DNA from: an uncultured Eubacteriales bacterium | GTDB lineage: Bacteria; Bacillota; Clostridia; Christensenellales; QAND01 | Assembly: GCA_900546685.1 (NCBI GenBank) | Contig: UREB01000032.1 | Span: forward strand, 1-12,356 | Reading direction: 5' to 3' | DNA: 12,356 nt | Shown: positions 5,594 to 12,355 of the stretch, one piece after another | Layout of the letters: the number at the start of each line of letters is the position of its first letter | Position numbering within the stretch: position 1 is the first letter of the stretch | Position numbers and translations under genes: made by a program | The notes under the pieces: model-generated | The model's input: the letters and a program-made list of their open reading frames with translations, nothing else | The model's database searches: none | What the model was told of the DNA's origin: nothing

Positions 5594-6994
5594 ATGGTCT
5601 TTGCCAGCGTTCCCTTTCTCTTTGTCTTTCTGCCGGCAGTGCTGGCCGCTTACTTTCTCTGCCCGCGCCGTTGGCACAACGCCGTGCTGCTGGTCTTTAG
5701 CCTGTTCTTTTATGCCTGGGGAGAGCCCGTATACATCCTCCTGATGCTGAGCTCCATCACCGTCTCCTTCCTGGCCGGGCGGGCGCTGGGCCGCGCCCAT
5801 ACACCTGCCCGGCGGCGTGCCGTGCTCTCTGCCTCGGTGGCCTATCATCTGCTAACGCTGGGTTTTTTCAAGTATGCGGACTTTCTCATCGGCACGGTCA
5901 ACAGCCTGTTCGGGCTTTCGCTGCCGCTGCTCTCTTTGCCGCTGCCCATCGGCATTTCGTTTTATACGTTTCAAACGCTCAGCTATATTGTCGATGTATA
6001 CCGCGGCGTATGCGCCCCGCAGCGCCGGTGGGATTGGCTGGCCATGTATGTCTCGCTGTTTCCGCAGCTCATCGCCGGCCCCATCGTGCGCTACCAAACC
6101 GTGGAGCAGCAGATTGCCCACCGCACCGTATCCCGGGCCCAATGCGCCGAAGGGGTGCGGCGCTTTACGGCAGGCCTGGTAAAAAAAGTGCTCTTGGCCA
6201 ACAACATCGGCTTGGTCTTTACCCAAATTTTGGGCAATGGGGCGCTGCCGCAGAGCGTGCTGGCGGCCTGGGTGGCTGTGGCGGCGTATACGTTTCAGAT
6301 CTACTTTGATTTTGCGGGCTATTCCGATATGGCCATCGGCCTTGGCAAGCTGTTTGGGTTTACCTTTGAGGAAAACTTCAACCTGCCGTATCTATCGCGC
6401 AGCATCACGGAGTTTTGGCGCAGATGGCATATTTCGCTCGGCACCTGGTTTCGCGATTATGTCTACATCCCGCTGGGCGGCAACCGCTGCGGCTGGGGCC
6501 GCCAGCTTTTCAACATCGCCGTGGTATGGCTGCTCACCGGCCTGTGGCATGGCGCCAGCTGGAATTTCGTGTTGTGGGGCGCGTACTACGCCGTGCTGCT
6601 GATGGTGGAAAAGCTAGGCCTTCTGCGCGTGCTGGCCCGCCTACCCCGCATGCTCCAGCATGCGTATGCGCTGTTTTTCATCGTGGTGGGCTGGGCGCTG
6701 TTTGCCTGTACCGAGCCTGGGCAGCTGTCCGGGGTATTTGGCGCTCTGTTCGGGCTGTCCGGTGTGCCGCTGTACGATGCCTCTTCGCTTTTCTTGCTCA
6801 AAAACAATGTGCTGTTGTGGCTGCTTTTGGTCTTTGCCAGCACCGCGTCGTTTGCAAGGCTGCATACGCATCTACTATCCCGGCACTGGTATGCGGAGGT
6901 ACTCTGTCCGCTGGGGCTGGCAGCCGCGCTTTTGGCCTGCACAGCGTTTATCGTCAGCGGCTCATTCAACCCCTTTTTGTATTTTCGGTTTTAA
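5594..6994 (+). CDS. MBOAT-family membrane O-acyltransferase (AlgI/DltB/PatA-like)
   Basis: A 466-residue polytopic protein starting at ATG 5594; AAGGA (5580-5584) overlaps the end of the preceding gene. The N-terminus MVFASVPFLFVFLP and LLVFSLFFYAWGEPVYILLML (32-52) are characteristic of the AlgI/PatA branch. Further signatures are LFPQLIAGPIVRY (155-167), YFDFAGYSDMAIGLGKLFGF (237-256), NFNLPYLSRSITEFWRRWHISLGTWFRDYVYIPLGGNR (261-298) and WLLTGLWHGASWNFVLWG (312-329). The conserved His279 in RRWHIS and the catalytic-type His319 in GLWHG are both present. Proteins of this branch take an acetyl group from a cytoplasmic donor, probably acetyl-CoA, across the membrane for transfer to an extracellular polymer by partner SGNH or AlgJ/AlgX-type proteins, both of which are encoded beside it. 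The polymer (peptidoglycan, secondary wall polymer or capsule) is not determined by the sequence. Length and motifs are normal for the family. Confidence 0.93.
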   Translation: MVFASVPFLFVFLPAVLAAYFLCPRRWHNAVLLVFSLFFYAWGEPVYILLMLSSITVSFLAGRALGRAHTPARRRAVLSASVAYHLLTLGFFKYADFLIGTVNSLFGLSLPLLSLPLPIGISFYTFQTLSYIVDVYRGVCAPQRRWDWLAMYVSLFPQLIAGPIVRYQTVEQQIAHRTVSRAQCAEGVRRFTAGLVKKVLLANNIGLVFTQILGNGALPQSVLAAWVAVAAYTFQIYFDFAGYSDMAIGLGKLFGFTFEENFNLPYLSRSITEFWRRWHISLGTWFRDYVYIPLGGNRCGWGRQLFNIAVVWLLTGLWHGASWNFVLWGAYYAVLLMVEKLGLLRVLARLPRMLQHAYALFFIVVGWALFACTEPGQLSGVFGALFGLSGVPLYDASSLFLLKNNVLLWLLLVFASTASFARLHTHLLSRHWYAEVLCPLGLAAALLACTAFIVSGSFNPFLYFRF

Positions 6995-7006
6995 GGAGGT
7001 GCGCTC

Positions 7007-8125
7007 TTGCGTCAAGATACAATCACCCTTGCCATCTTCGGTGGCTTTCTGGCGGTGTTTTCGCTGGGCATGCTGCTGCTGCCCGGGCGCACCTTCAGCC
7101 AAATGGAAAATCGGCCGCTATCTTCCCCGCCCCGTTTCACGCTTTCCTCTGTGATGGATGGCAGCTTTGCCAAAGAAAGCGAACGCTATCTTTCCGACCA
7201 GGCGGTGGCCAAGGATGCGCTTGTCATCTTAAAAAATGATCTCTCCTTTGCCATGGGCCAGCGCCAGCTGGGCGAGGTATACGTGTCCGCAGAGGGGGCA
7301 TACCTTTCCCGCTACCAGGAAAACCGTGCGCAGATCGACCGCAACCTGGCGCAGATCAACCGATTTGCCGCGTCTGTGCCCGAGCGCTTGCCAATCTCCC
7401 TGCTGCTTGTGCCCAATGCCGTAGGCGTGTACCCCGAAAACACCCCTGCGCTGTCCGATTGCGGCAGCCAGGCCGATACCCTGGCCTATGTAAAGCAACG
7501 GCTTTCCGGCCGCGTGCAGCTCCTTTCTCCGTATGAAAAGCTGGCCGCCCATAAGGAGGAAGCGCTGTACTATCAAACCGACCATCACTGGACCATGCGC
7601 GGCGCTTATTACGGCTATGCTGCGCTGATGGAGGGGCTGGGCCGCGAGCCGTTGCCGCTTTCCGCCTTTGGCACTTCGATCTTGGCGGATGAATTTCAGG
7701 GCAGCCTGTATTCCAAAGCGCCGGTCAGCTTTGCCGCGCACGACGAAATGCCCTATTACCAGACCCCCGGCCTCCGCGTGCAGCTGACCTATGACGACGG
7801 CACAAAAACGGATACGTTTTTACACCCCGACGCGCTTTTGCAAAAGGACAAATACACCGTGTTTACCGGCGGCAACCAGCCGTCGCTACAGGTATCCTCC
7901 AACGCAGCCGGTACAGAGCGCGTGCTTGTGCTCAAGGACAGCTATGCCAACTGCCTTTTGCCCTACCTAGCCACCGCCTTCCCCGAAATGTCCGTGTTGG
8001 ATCTTCGGTATTTTCGCGGCGATCTGGCCGCCTATATCCAAGAACACAGTATTACACGCATCTTGCTATGCTATAATATAGACTTCCTGAATACCGACAA
8101 CCATTTTATTTACCTGAATCAATAA
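7007..8125 (+). CDS. DHHW-family (AlgJ/AlgX-like) cell-surface O-acetyltransfer protein
   Basis: A 372-residue protein starting at TTG 7007, seven bases after AAGGAGG (6993-6999), which overlaps the stop of the MBOAT gene. A hydrophobic segment (about 7-26) is a signal anchor. It is followed by the family opening FSQMENRPLSSPPRF (30-44) and DGSFAKESERYLSDQAVAKD (51-70). The name-giving motif TDHHWTMRGAYYGY lies at 191-204, with Asp192 and His194 matching the Asp-x-His pair of AlgJ/AlgX, and VLVLKDSYANCLLPYL (306-321) supplies the candidate nucleophile Ser312. The catalytic set for acetyl transfer therefore appears complete. In alginate and cellulose acetylation such proteins receive acetyl from the MBOAT partner. 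Position directly behind the MBOAT gene supports a two-protein transfer path. The last codons contain a candidate internal promoter, described separately. Confidence 0.88.
   Translation: MRQDTITLAIFGGFLAVFSLGMLLLPGRTFSQMENRPLSSPPRFTLSSVMDGSFAKESERYLSDQAVAKDALVILKNDLSFAMGQRQLGEVYVSAEGAYLSRYQENRAQIDRNLAQINRFAASVPERLPISLLLVPNAVGVYPENTPALSDCGSQADTLAYVKQRLSGRVQLLSPYEKLAAHKEEALYYQTDHHWTMRGAYYGYAALMEGLGREPLPLSAFGTSILADEFQGSLYSKAPVSFAAHDEMPYYQTPGLRVQLTYDDGTKTDTFLHPDALLQKDKYTVFTGGNQPSLQVSSNAAGTERVLVLKDSYANCLLPYLATAFPEMSVLDLRYFRGDLAAYIQEHSITRILLCYNIDFLNTDNHFIYLNQ
8069..8077 (+). promoter_or_regulatory. candidate extended -10 promoter for the sigma/anti-sigma genes
   Basis: TGCTATAAT, a perfect extended -10 element, lies near the end of the DHHW gene about 80 bases before the ECF sigma gene. 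No good -35 box is seen at 16-18 bases (GTATTA at 8049-8054 is poor), but extended -10 promoters can work without one. It could give a basal level of sigma and anti-sigma factor independent of the ECF promoter. A chance match inside a coding region is possible. Confidence 0.4.
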
Positions 8126-8156
8126 AAACCGGCCCATCGGAGCAAAAGGTGTGTGG

Positions 8157-8681
8157 ATGCGTGTGAAACCGACGATGGAGGAAACAGTGGCACAGGAGAT
8201 CCTTGCCCATTACCAAAGCTATTACCGGCTGTCTTACAGCTATTTGAAAAATAAAGAGGACGCCATGGACGCCGTGCAGGAAAGCGCGTATAAGGCCATG
8301 GTAAAATGCGGACATTTGAAAAACCCGGACGCTGTTTCGTCCTGGGTATACCGCATCGTGGTCAATACTTCGCTAGAGCTCTTGCGCCGCAGGGCCAAGC
8401 GCCATCTAGTCCTCTCCGAGCAGGCGGCAGATCTGTCCCGCGCACAGCCGGATGAACCGCCGGCCAAGGTGGACCTTTCCGCCGCGCTTTCCCTGCTGGA
8501 TGAAAAGGAGCACGCCATCATTGTGCTGCGCTTTTATGAAAGCAAAAAGATTTCAGAGATTGCACAGATTCTGGGGGAAAATGAGAATACCGTAAAAAGC
8601 AGAATGTACCGCGCCTTCAAAAAAATGAAGCTGGAATTGGAACAGGAAGGCGCGCTGCCGCCGTTTGAGATTGGAGGCTGA
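8157..8681 (+). CDS. ECF-type RNA polymerase sigma factor (SigV-like)
   Basis: A 174-residue protein from ATG 8157, seven bases after AAAAGG. Two other starts are possible: GTG 8151, six bases upstream in frame, and GTG 8187, which has GGAGG five bases before it. Sigma region 2 spans about 16-80 (HYQSYYRLSYSYLKNKEDAMDAVQESAYKA, then AVSSWVYRIVVNTSLELLRRR), and region 4 about 108-160 (LLDEKEHAIIVLRFYESKKISEIAQILGENENTVKSRMYRAFKKMK) with a helix-turn-helix; there is no region 3, as expected for an ECF factor. The resemblance to SigV rests on this architecture and on the RsiV-like partner encoded seven bases downstream. It would bind core RNA polymerase when released from the anti-sigma factor and use TGAAAC/CGTC-type promoters, such as the one at 4164-4189. 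It follows the DHHW gene after 31 bases without a terminator. Confidence 0.9.
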   Translation: MRVKPTMEETVAQEILAHYQSYYRLSYSYLKNKEDAMDAVQESAYKAMVKCGHLKNPDAVSSWVYRIVVNTSLELLRRRAKRHLVLSEQAADLSRAQPDEPPAKVDLSAALSLLDEKEHAIIVLRFYESKKISEIAQILGENENTVKSRMYRAFKKMKLELEQEGALPPFEIGG

Positions 8682-8688
8682 ATAAATC

Positions 8689-9585
8689 ATGACTGTCTCT
8701 GACTTTGTCAAAACCAAAACCGAATATGAGGCCATTCCCGTGCCGGAAGAATTGAACGGCCGCCTTACAGAGACGCTGGCCCGCGGGCAGCGTGAAGCGC
8801 GTAGGCGGCGGCGCCTGCATCATCTGCTCAGCGCCGCCTCCGCGGCCGCTGTGCTGTGCCTGTTTGCCGCCGTCAACCTCAGCGCTCCGTTTGCCAAGGC
8901 CATGCAGAGCCTGCCGGTGGTGGGCCCGGTGTTTCGCGTCATTACATTCCGCCAGTACACCGACGACAGCGGCAATTACGGCGCTGAAATTGCCGTGCCG
9001 CAAATCGAGGACAGCGACCCTTCTACCCCGCTGGATGACAGCCTGGCACAGATGAACCAAGCGCTGTCCGGTTATGCGGACAGCATCATCGCCCAATACG
9101 AAGCGGATCTTGCCGCCGGCGGCGATCTAGGGCATGAATATGTCTACTCGGATTTTCAGGTGCTCCGCGATTCTAACCGTTTGCTGTCCGTTTGTATCCG
9201 TACTGATATCGTCATGGCCAGCACCAATTCCTTTGTAAAAATCTACCATCTGGATAAAACTGCCGGGCAGTTGATAGAGCTTTCCGATCTGTTCCGGCCG
9301 GATAGCAGCTACGTAGAGCGGCTCAGCGGCCTGGTAAAGCAGCAAATGCGCAGCCGCAAGGCCAAAGACCCGTCGCAAAGCTACTTTATCGATCAGGACA
9401 ACGGGCTGGATTTTACCTCCATCCGTCCGGACCAGAGCTTTTACATCAACGCAGACGGCGCGCTGGTGCTCGTGTTTGATAAATACGAGGCGGCGCCGGG
9501 CTATATGGGCGTGGTGGAGTTCACCATTCCCCTTTCCGAAATTCAAGACCTGGCAGCAGATCATTCCCCGCTTTTGGCGCCGTAA
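8689..9585 (+). CDS. RsiV-like transmembrane anti-sigma factor (DUF3298 domain)
   Basis: A 298-residue protein starting at ATG 8689; GGAGG (8673-8677) lies 11 bases upstream and overlaps the sigma gene end. Residues 1-45 are cytoplasmic and end in a strongly basic ARRRRRLHH; this part should bind the sigma factor. Residues 46-65 form one membrane segment. Just outside it is PFAKA-MQS, whose Ala69-x-Ala71 fits a signal peptidase site. The outer part (72-298) has QSLPVVGPVFRVITFRQY and GAEIAVPQIE, then the DUF3298 segment with IRTDIVMASTNSFVKIYHLD, IELSDLF, and FYINADGALVLVFDKYEAAPGYMGVVEFTIPLSEI (near 254-288). In B. subtilis, RsiV binds lysozyme through this type of domain and is cut by signal peptidase and then RasP, freeing SigV. 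The same mechanism is inferred here; the actual ligand is not shown by the sequence. Confidence 0.87.
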   Translation: MTVSDFVKTKTEYEAIPVPEELNGRLTETLARGQREARRRRRLHHLLSAASAAAVLCLFAAVNLSAPFAKAMQSLPVVGPVFRVITFRQYTDDSGNYGAEIAVPQIEDSDPSTPLDDSLAQMNQALSGYADSIIAQYEADLAAGGDLGHEYVYSDFQVLRDSNRLLSVCIRTDIVMASTNSFVKIYHLDKTAGQLIELSDLFRPDSSYVERLSGLVKQQMRSRKAKDPSQSYFIDQDNGLDFTSIRPDQSFYINADGALVLVFDKYEAAPGYMGVVEFTIPLSEIQDLAADHSPLLAP

Positions 9586-9613
9586 CGCCTAGCCTTTCCC
9601 AGGAGGTGCTTTG

Positions 9614-10087
9614 ATGCGCAGAAAAGATAGAGAGCTTACAGAACAGGCCGAGATCCTGCGCCTGCTCGCCCGCTGTGATACGGTACGGCTCGGCCTTTGG
9701 GACGGCACGCGCCCCTACGTTGTGCCGGTGTCCTTCGGGCTGGCGTCGGACGCTTTGCAGCCCCTCTTGTATTTTCACTGTGCCAAGCAAGGATACAAGC
9801 TGGATTGCCTTCTGCAAAGCCGCACTGTCTGTATCGAGGCGGATATTTCCTACAAGGTAGAGCCGTGGCGCATGGGCATCACGGCGCGCTATGAAAGCGT
9901 CGTCGGCTTTGGCACGGTTGTTGAAACGTCGGGGAAAGAAAAAGAGTTTGGCCTTCGCACCATTTTGGCGCACTACGGCTTTGCCTCGCATCCCCTGGCC
10001 CAATGCAGGGGGCTTTCCCATGCGAACGTGTACAAGGTCATCCTCCATCAGCTGACAGGCAAACGCAATCTGCCGGAAGAATCCTAG
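9614..10087 (+). CDS. pyridoxamine 5'-phosphate oxidase-family FMN-binding protein (NimA-like)
   Basis: A 157-residue protein; ATG 9614 lies seven bases after AGGAGG (9601-9606), and a TTG immediately before it is ignored. The pattern MRRKDRELTE, ILRLLARCDTVRLGLWDGTRPYVVPVSFG (14-42) and LLYFHCAKQGYKLDCLL (51-67), then TVCIEADISY (71-80), identifies the FMN-binding split-barrel family that includes NimA nitroimidazole-resistance proteins and many flavin or heme-binding proteins of unknown role. FHCAKQGYK is the segment that normally contacts the flavin phosphate. It lies 28 bases behind the anti-sigma gene with no terminator between them, and the operon hairpin follows it, so it may be co-transcribed. 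No functional link with O-acetylation is visible; it may be a stress-regulon member or a passenger. Family call is firm, substrate unknown. Confidence 0.85.
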   Translation: MRRKDRELTEQAEILRLLARCDTVRLGLWDGTRPYVVPVSFGLASDALQPLLYFHCAKQGYKLDCLLQSRTVCIEADISYKVEPWRMGITARYESVVGFGTVVETSGKEKEFGLRTILAHYGFASHPLAQCRGLSHANVYKVILHQLTGKRNLPEES

Positions 10088-10093
10088 CATGCT

Positions 10094-10134
10094 GCCAAGA
10101 AAAAAAGGACGGGGCCCGTCCTTTTTTTCTTGGC
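10094..10134. terminator. 20-bp perfect bidirectional terminator
   Basis: Two exact 20-base complementary arms (10094-10113 and 10115-10134) with a single central G. The outer A/T tracts and the GGACGGGGCCCGTCC core give a U-tract on either strand. It separates the plus-strand O-acetylation unit from the convergent alpha/beta hydrolase gene. Confidence 0.9.
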
Positions 10135-10142
10135 TCTTTTGT

Positions 10143-10772
10143 CTATTCTGCGCCATAAAATGCCGCCAGCGCTGCCGATAGCGCTTCTGGCGCCTCGCGG
10201 TTTGCTTCGTGCCCCGCCCCGTCGATGGTTTGCATCGCAGCGTTTGATAGACCCTCTTGCAGCTGCCGGGCTGCTTTTCTGTTCGCCCGGTCCTTTTCGC
10301 CGCAAAGCACCAGCGTACGGCAGCGTACACGGGGCAGCAGCGCCGGAATCTCCAGCGTTGCCATCGACAACGAAAGGCCCCGCATCTGCCGTTTGGTCAG
10401 CCCCAGGCTTTCAAATGCTGTACGGGGCGTTATCGCAAACAATAGGTCTTGCAGCTTTAGCAGCCGTTTGGGCATCGTGTACGGCGTGCCGATCAGCACC
10501 AGCGACGCTACCCGCTCCGGCCGGTGCGCAGCATACGCCAGCGCCAGAACGCCGCCCAGCGAAAGCCCACAGAGGTGCAGTGGCGCTTTTTCAGCATCAC
10601 AAACGGCAAATAGGGCGCCCCGCAGCGCTAGATAATCCGCCCTGCCCGCCAACATGGCGCCAAGATCCGGGATCACGGCGTCAACGCCCGTCAGCCGCTC
10701 GGCCACCGCCCGCCAGCTATCCGGCCCCTGCCCCAGGCCGTGTAAAAACAGAATCCTTTTCTTTGCGTTCAA
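10143..10772 (-). CDS. alpha/beta-hydrolase fold protein
   Basis: A 209-residue protein. The frame is open much further upstream (to 10946) but that part overlaps the preceding gene and has no coding character. The chosen start is TTG at 10772, seven bases after AAGGGG, which overlaps the stop of the upstream gene; it gives (M)NAKKRILFLHGLGQGPDSW, the usual first strand and oxyanion loop (HG at 11-12) of the fold. The nucleophile elbow GLSLGG places Ser71, LCGEKDRANR gives Asp161, and GAGHEANREAP gives His188, so the triad is complete. The cap region (about 99-142) is short and helical. It resembles MhpC/BioH-like esterases and lipases, but the substrate is not evident. It starts four bases after the GT-C-like membrane gene, so the two are translationally coupled. 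Confidence 0.86.
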   Translation of the reverse strand: MNAKKRILFLHGLGQGPDSWRAVAERLTGVDAVIPDLGAMLAGRADYLALRGALFAVCDAEKAPLHLCGLSLGGVLALAYAAHRPERVASLVLIGTPYTMPKRLLKLQDLLFAITPRTAFESLGLTKRQMRGLSLSMATLEIPALLPRVRCRTLVLCGEKDRANRKAARQLQEGLSNAAMQTIDGAGHEANREAPEALSAALAAFYGAE

Positions 10773-10776
10773 CAGT

Positions 10777-12000
10777 TCACCCCTTAAAAAACATATACAG
10801 CGCGCCGTATAGGTTAAACAGCACGGCAAATGCGCCCAGCAGCAGTTCCCACCGCTTGGGCATTTTGCGTCCGAAGCGCATAAAATACCACAGCACGTAC
10901 GGCAGCAGGTCCACCGTGTAACGCGCGCCAAACTGCCAGCCGCCAAAGGTCTTATGCACCATCAGCAGCACCAGATTGAAGCCCAGCGCCGCCGTAATCA
11001 ACCACTTTTCCCCCGTCATGCGCTTTTTGGCAATATCCTGCGCCAGGTAGACAAACCACACGAGAAAGATGGGGTTGGCGATGTAAAACATAAATCCGTC
11101 GAACAGCGGAAACGACAACGTACCGTCGGCCTGCACCGTTACAGGGCGCAGCAGGATATTGTAGGCGTTCTGCCATAGATATTTTCCGCCAAACTGCTCG
11201 CTGCCCTCGGCGGAAAACTCCGGCAGATAATTGTGCCCAAATTCCAAGGGATTGCCAAACCGCGCGTAATTATACCAGGCATAGCATAGCCCGATGGCAA
11301 GGGGAAGGATCAAATATTTTGCCTGGCGCAGCGCCGCTTTGTGCCAAGCAATGCCCGCCTCCTGCTTGTCCTGCATGCAAAAATACACAAACGCCGCCCC
11401 CAAAAGGCACAGCGAAAACGGGCGGCAGCCCACTGCCAGCGCAATCAACGCCAAGCACAGCGTCTTTTTCCTGCACAGCATGGCCCACACCGCACCAAAA
11501 CACAGCGCCAGATTCAGCCCCTGCGCCAAAAACCAAACCCCGCCCGTGGTAGACATCCACAACATGTTGCTACCCATCACAAAAAACACGGCCCAAAACA
11601 TCGAAACCGTGTCCTTCGCGCCCATCTTACGGAAGCATTCGTAGGCGCATACCACAGCCGATAGCGCAAACACCATGACCACAACGTTGTTTGGCGTATC
11701 CGCGCCCCAGATATAGGTCAGCGGTAGCATCACCACCGATGGCAAAGGCGGAAAGGAAACGTAATACTGCCCGTTGTACACTGCCAATTCCAGCCAGCTG
11801 TAATTTTGCGACAGCGCCGTCCGCCCTTCCCGCCAGGCCAGCGCCTGGAGGGTATAGCTGTCCCAATCGTTATGACGGAACAGCGTGCCGCCGCAAAGGT
11901 CATGCAGCATCACATAGCCCATGATGAGCACGCACAAGGTGCCGATGAGCAGCCAATCGATACGCCCTATCCAATTTTTCAGCCTTGTCCCATTCTTCAT
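10777..12000 (-). CDS. polytopic GT-C-like membrane protein, putative glycosyltransferase
   Basis: A 407-residue protein from ATG 12000 with about 10-12 hydrophobic segments. The first outer loop, FRHNDWDSYTLQALAWREGR (41-60), followed by LELAVYNGQYYVSFPPLPSVVMLP (70-93), resembles GT-C transferases of the ArnT/PMT type, in which acidic residues early in the first loop (here Asp45 and Asp47) act in catalysis and which use a polyprenyl-phosphate sugar donor. Later features are CRPFSLCLLG in a membrane segment and HKTFGGWQFGARYTVDLLPY near the C-terminus, also common in this type. Donor and acceptor are unknown. The open frame runs upstream to 12132 and into the MATE gene, but the ATG at 12000 is the first convincing start. 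It has no ribosome binding site; a promoter -10 box lies directly before it. It is coupled to the downstream alpha/beta hydrolase. Confidence 0.75.
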   Translation of the reverse strand: MKNGTRLKNWIGRIDWLLIGTLCVLIMGYVMLHDLCGGTLFRHNDWDSYTLQALAWREGRTALSQNYSWLELAVYNGQYYVSFPPLPSVVMLPLTYIWGADTPNNVVVMVFALSAVVCAYECFRKMGAKDTVSMFWAVFFVMGSNMLWMSTTGGVWFLAQGLNLALCFGAVWAMLCRKKTLCLALIALAVGCRPFSLCLLGAAFVYFCMQDKQEAGIAWHKAALRQAKYLILPLAIGLCYAWYNYARFGNPLEFGHNYLPEFSAEGSEQFGGKYLWQNAYNILLRPVTVQADGTLSFPLFDGFMFYIANPIFLVWFVYLAQDIAKKRMTGEKWLITAALGFNLVLLMVHKTFGGWQFGARYTVDLLPYVLWYFMRFGRKMPKRWELLLGAFAVLFNLYGALYMFFKG

Positions 12001-12006
12001 ACAACG

Positions 12007-12034
12007 ATTGTAACACATTTCCGGCCGCCTACAA
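12007..12034 (-). promoter_or_regulatory. extended -10 promoter directly in front of the GT-C-like gene
   Basis: On the minus strand TGTTACAAT, an extended -10 element (TACAAT at 12012-12007), ends six bases before the ATG at 12000. A TTGTAG box lies 16 bases upstream (12034-12029). The start of transcription would fall on or next to the ATG, which predicts a leaderless mRNA. Confidence 0.5.
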
Positions 12035-12061
12035 ACCATCGGCAGCCATTCCCTAAAAAGC

Positions 12062-12355
12062 TCATTGTTTCGCCGTATTTTGCGTCTGTGCCCATTTGCC
12101 AAGCCCCAGCGGCTTTTTCCACCATCCGCCAAAATACCGCACCAGCAGCAGGATGCAGCGCGTCACATTGTCCGCCACCATACACAGCCATACCTGCGGC
12201 AGGCCCAGGTGCAGGAATTGCACCACCACAAACGTGCACACGATGCGCACGCCCCACATCGTGGCCAGCGAGATGGCAAACGGCACCTTCACATCGCCCA
12301 CGCCGTTGAATACGCCCTCCATGATGATGGCCGCCGCAAAAAACGGCTCGGAATA
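12062..12355 (-). CDS. MATE-family efflux transporter, C-terminal part (5' end outside window)
   Basis: The frame is open to the window edge, so the start and most of the protein lie beyond 12356. The visible 97 residues begin YSEPFFAAAIIMEGVFNGVGDVKVPFAISL, then MWGVRIVCTFVVVQF, LGLPQVWLCMVADNVTRCILLLVRYFGGWW and a short polar tail ending NTAKQ. The segment F-G-V-G-D-x-K-x-P-F with the following W-x-x-R is the repeat found in the C-terminal half of MATE transporters, which export drugs or other compounds by Na+ or H+ antiport; related MOP-superfamily proteins are less likely. The substrate is unknown. It points the same way as the downstream GT-C-like gene, 61 bases away, and I see no terminator between them, so read-through is possible. 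Confidence 0.85.
   Translation of the reverse strand, partial: YSEPFFAAAIIMEGVFNGVGDVKVPFAISLATMWGVRIVCTFVVVQFLHLGLPQVWLCMVADNVTRCILLLVRYFGGWWKKPLGLGKWAQTQNTAKQ

Noticed and set aside
6415..7239. Second plus-strand open frame overlapping the MBOAT and DHHW genes
   Set aside because: It is out of frame with both recognised families, runs across their junction and has no motif or start signal; a shadow of GC-rich coding sequence.
8164..8169. Another TGAAAC at the start of the sigma gene
   Set aside because: No CGTC lies 16-17 bases downstream, and it would be inside the coding region; the same holds for TGAAAC near 9922.
9521..10330. Minus-strand open frame across the end of the anti-sigma gene, the FMN-protein gene and the terminator
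   Set aside because: It passes through a strong terminator hairpin and opposes two recognised genes; no family resemblance.
10130..10921. Plus-strand open frame opposite the alpha/beta hydrolase
   Set aside because: The minus strand here encodes a complete hydrolase with an intact triad; the plus-strand product is a Pro/Arg/Ala-rich shadow.
10773..10946. N-terminal extension of the alpha/beta hydrolase
   Set aside because: The extension overlaps the end of the GT-C-like gene, is Cys/Arg-rich without family similarity, and a TTG with a good ribosome binding site at 10772 gives the expected N-terminus.
12001..12132. N-terminal extension of the GT-C-like protein up to 12132
   Set aside because: It overlaps the MATE coding region, has no ribosome binding site and no hydrophobic or conserved content.
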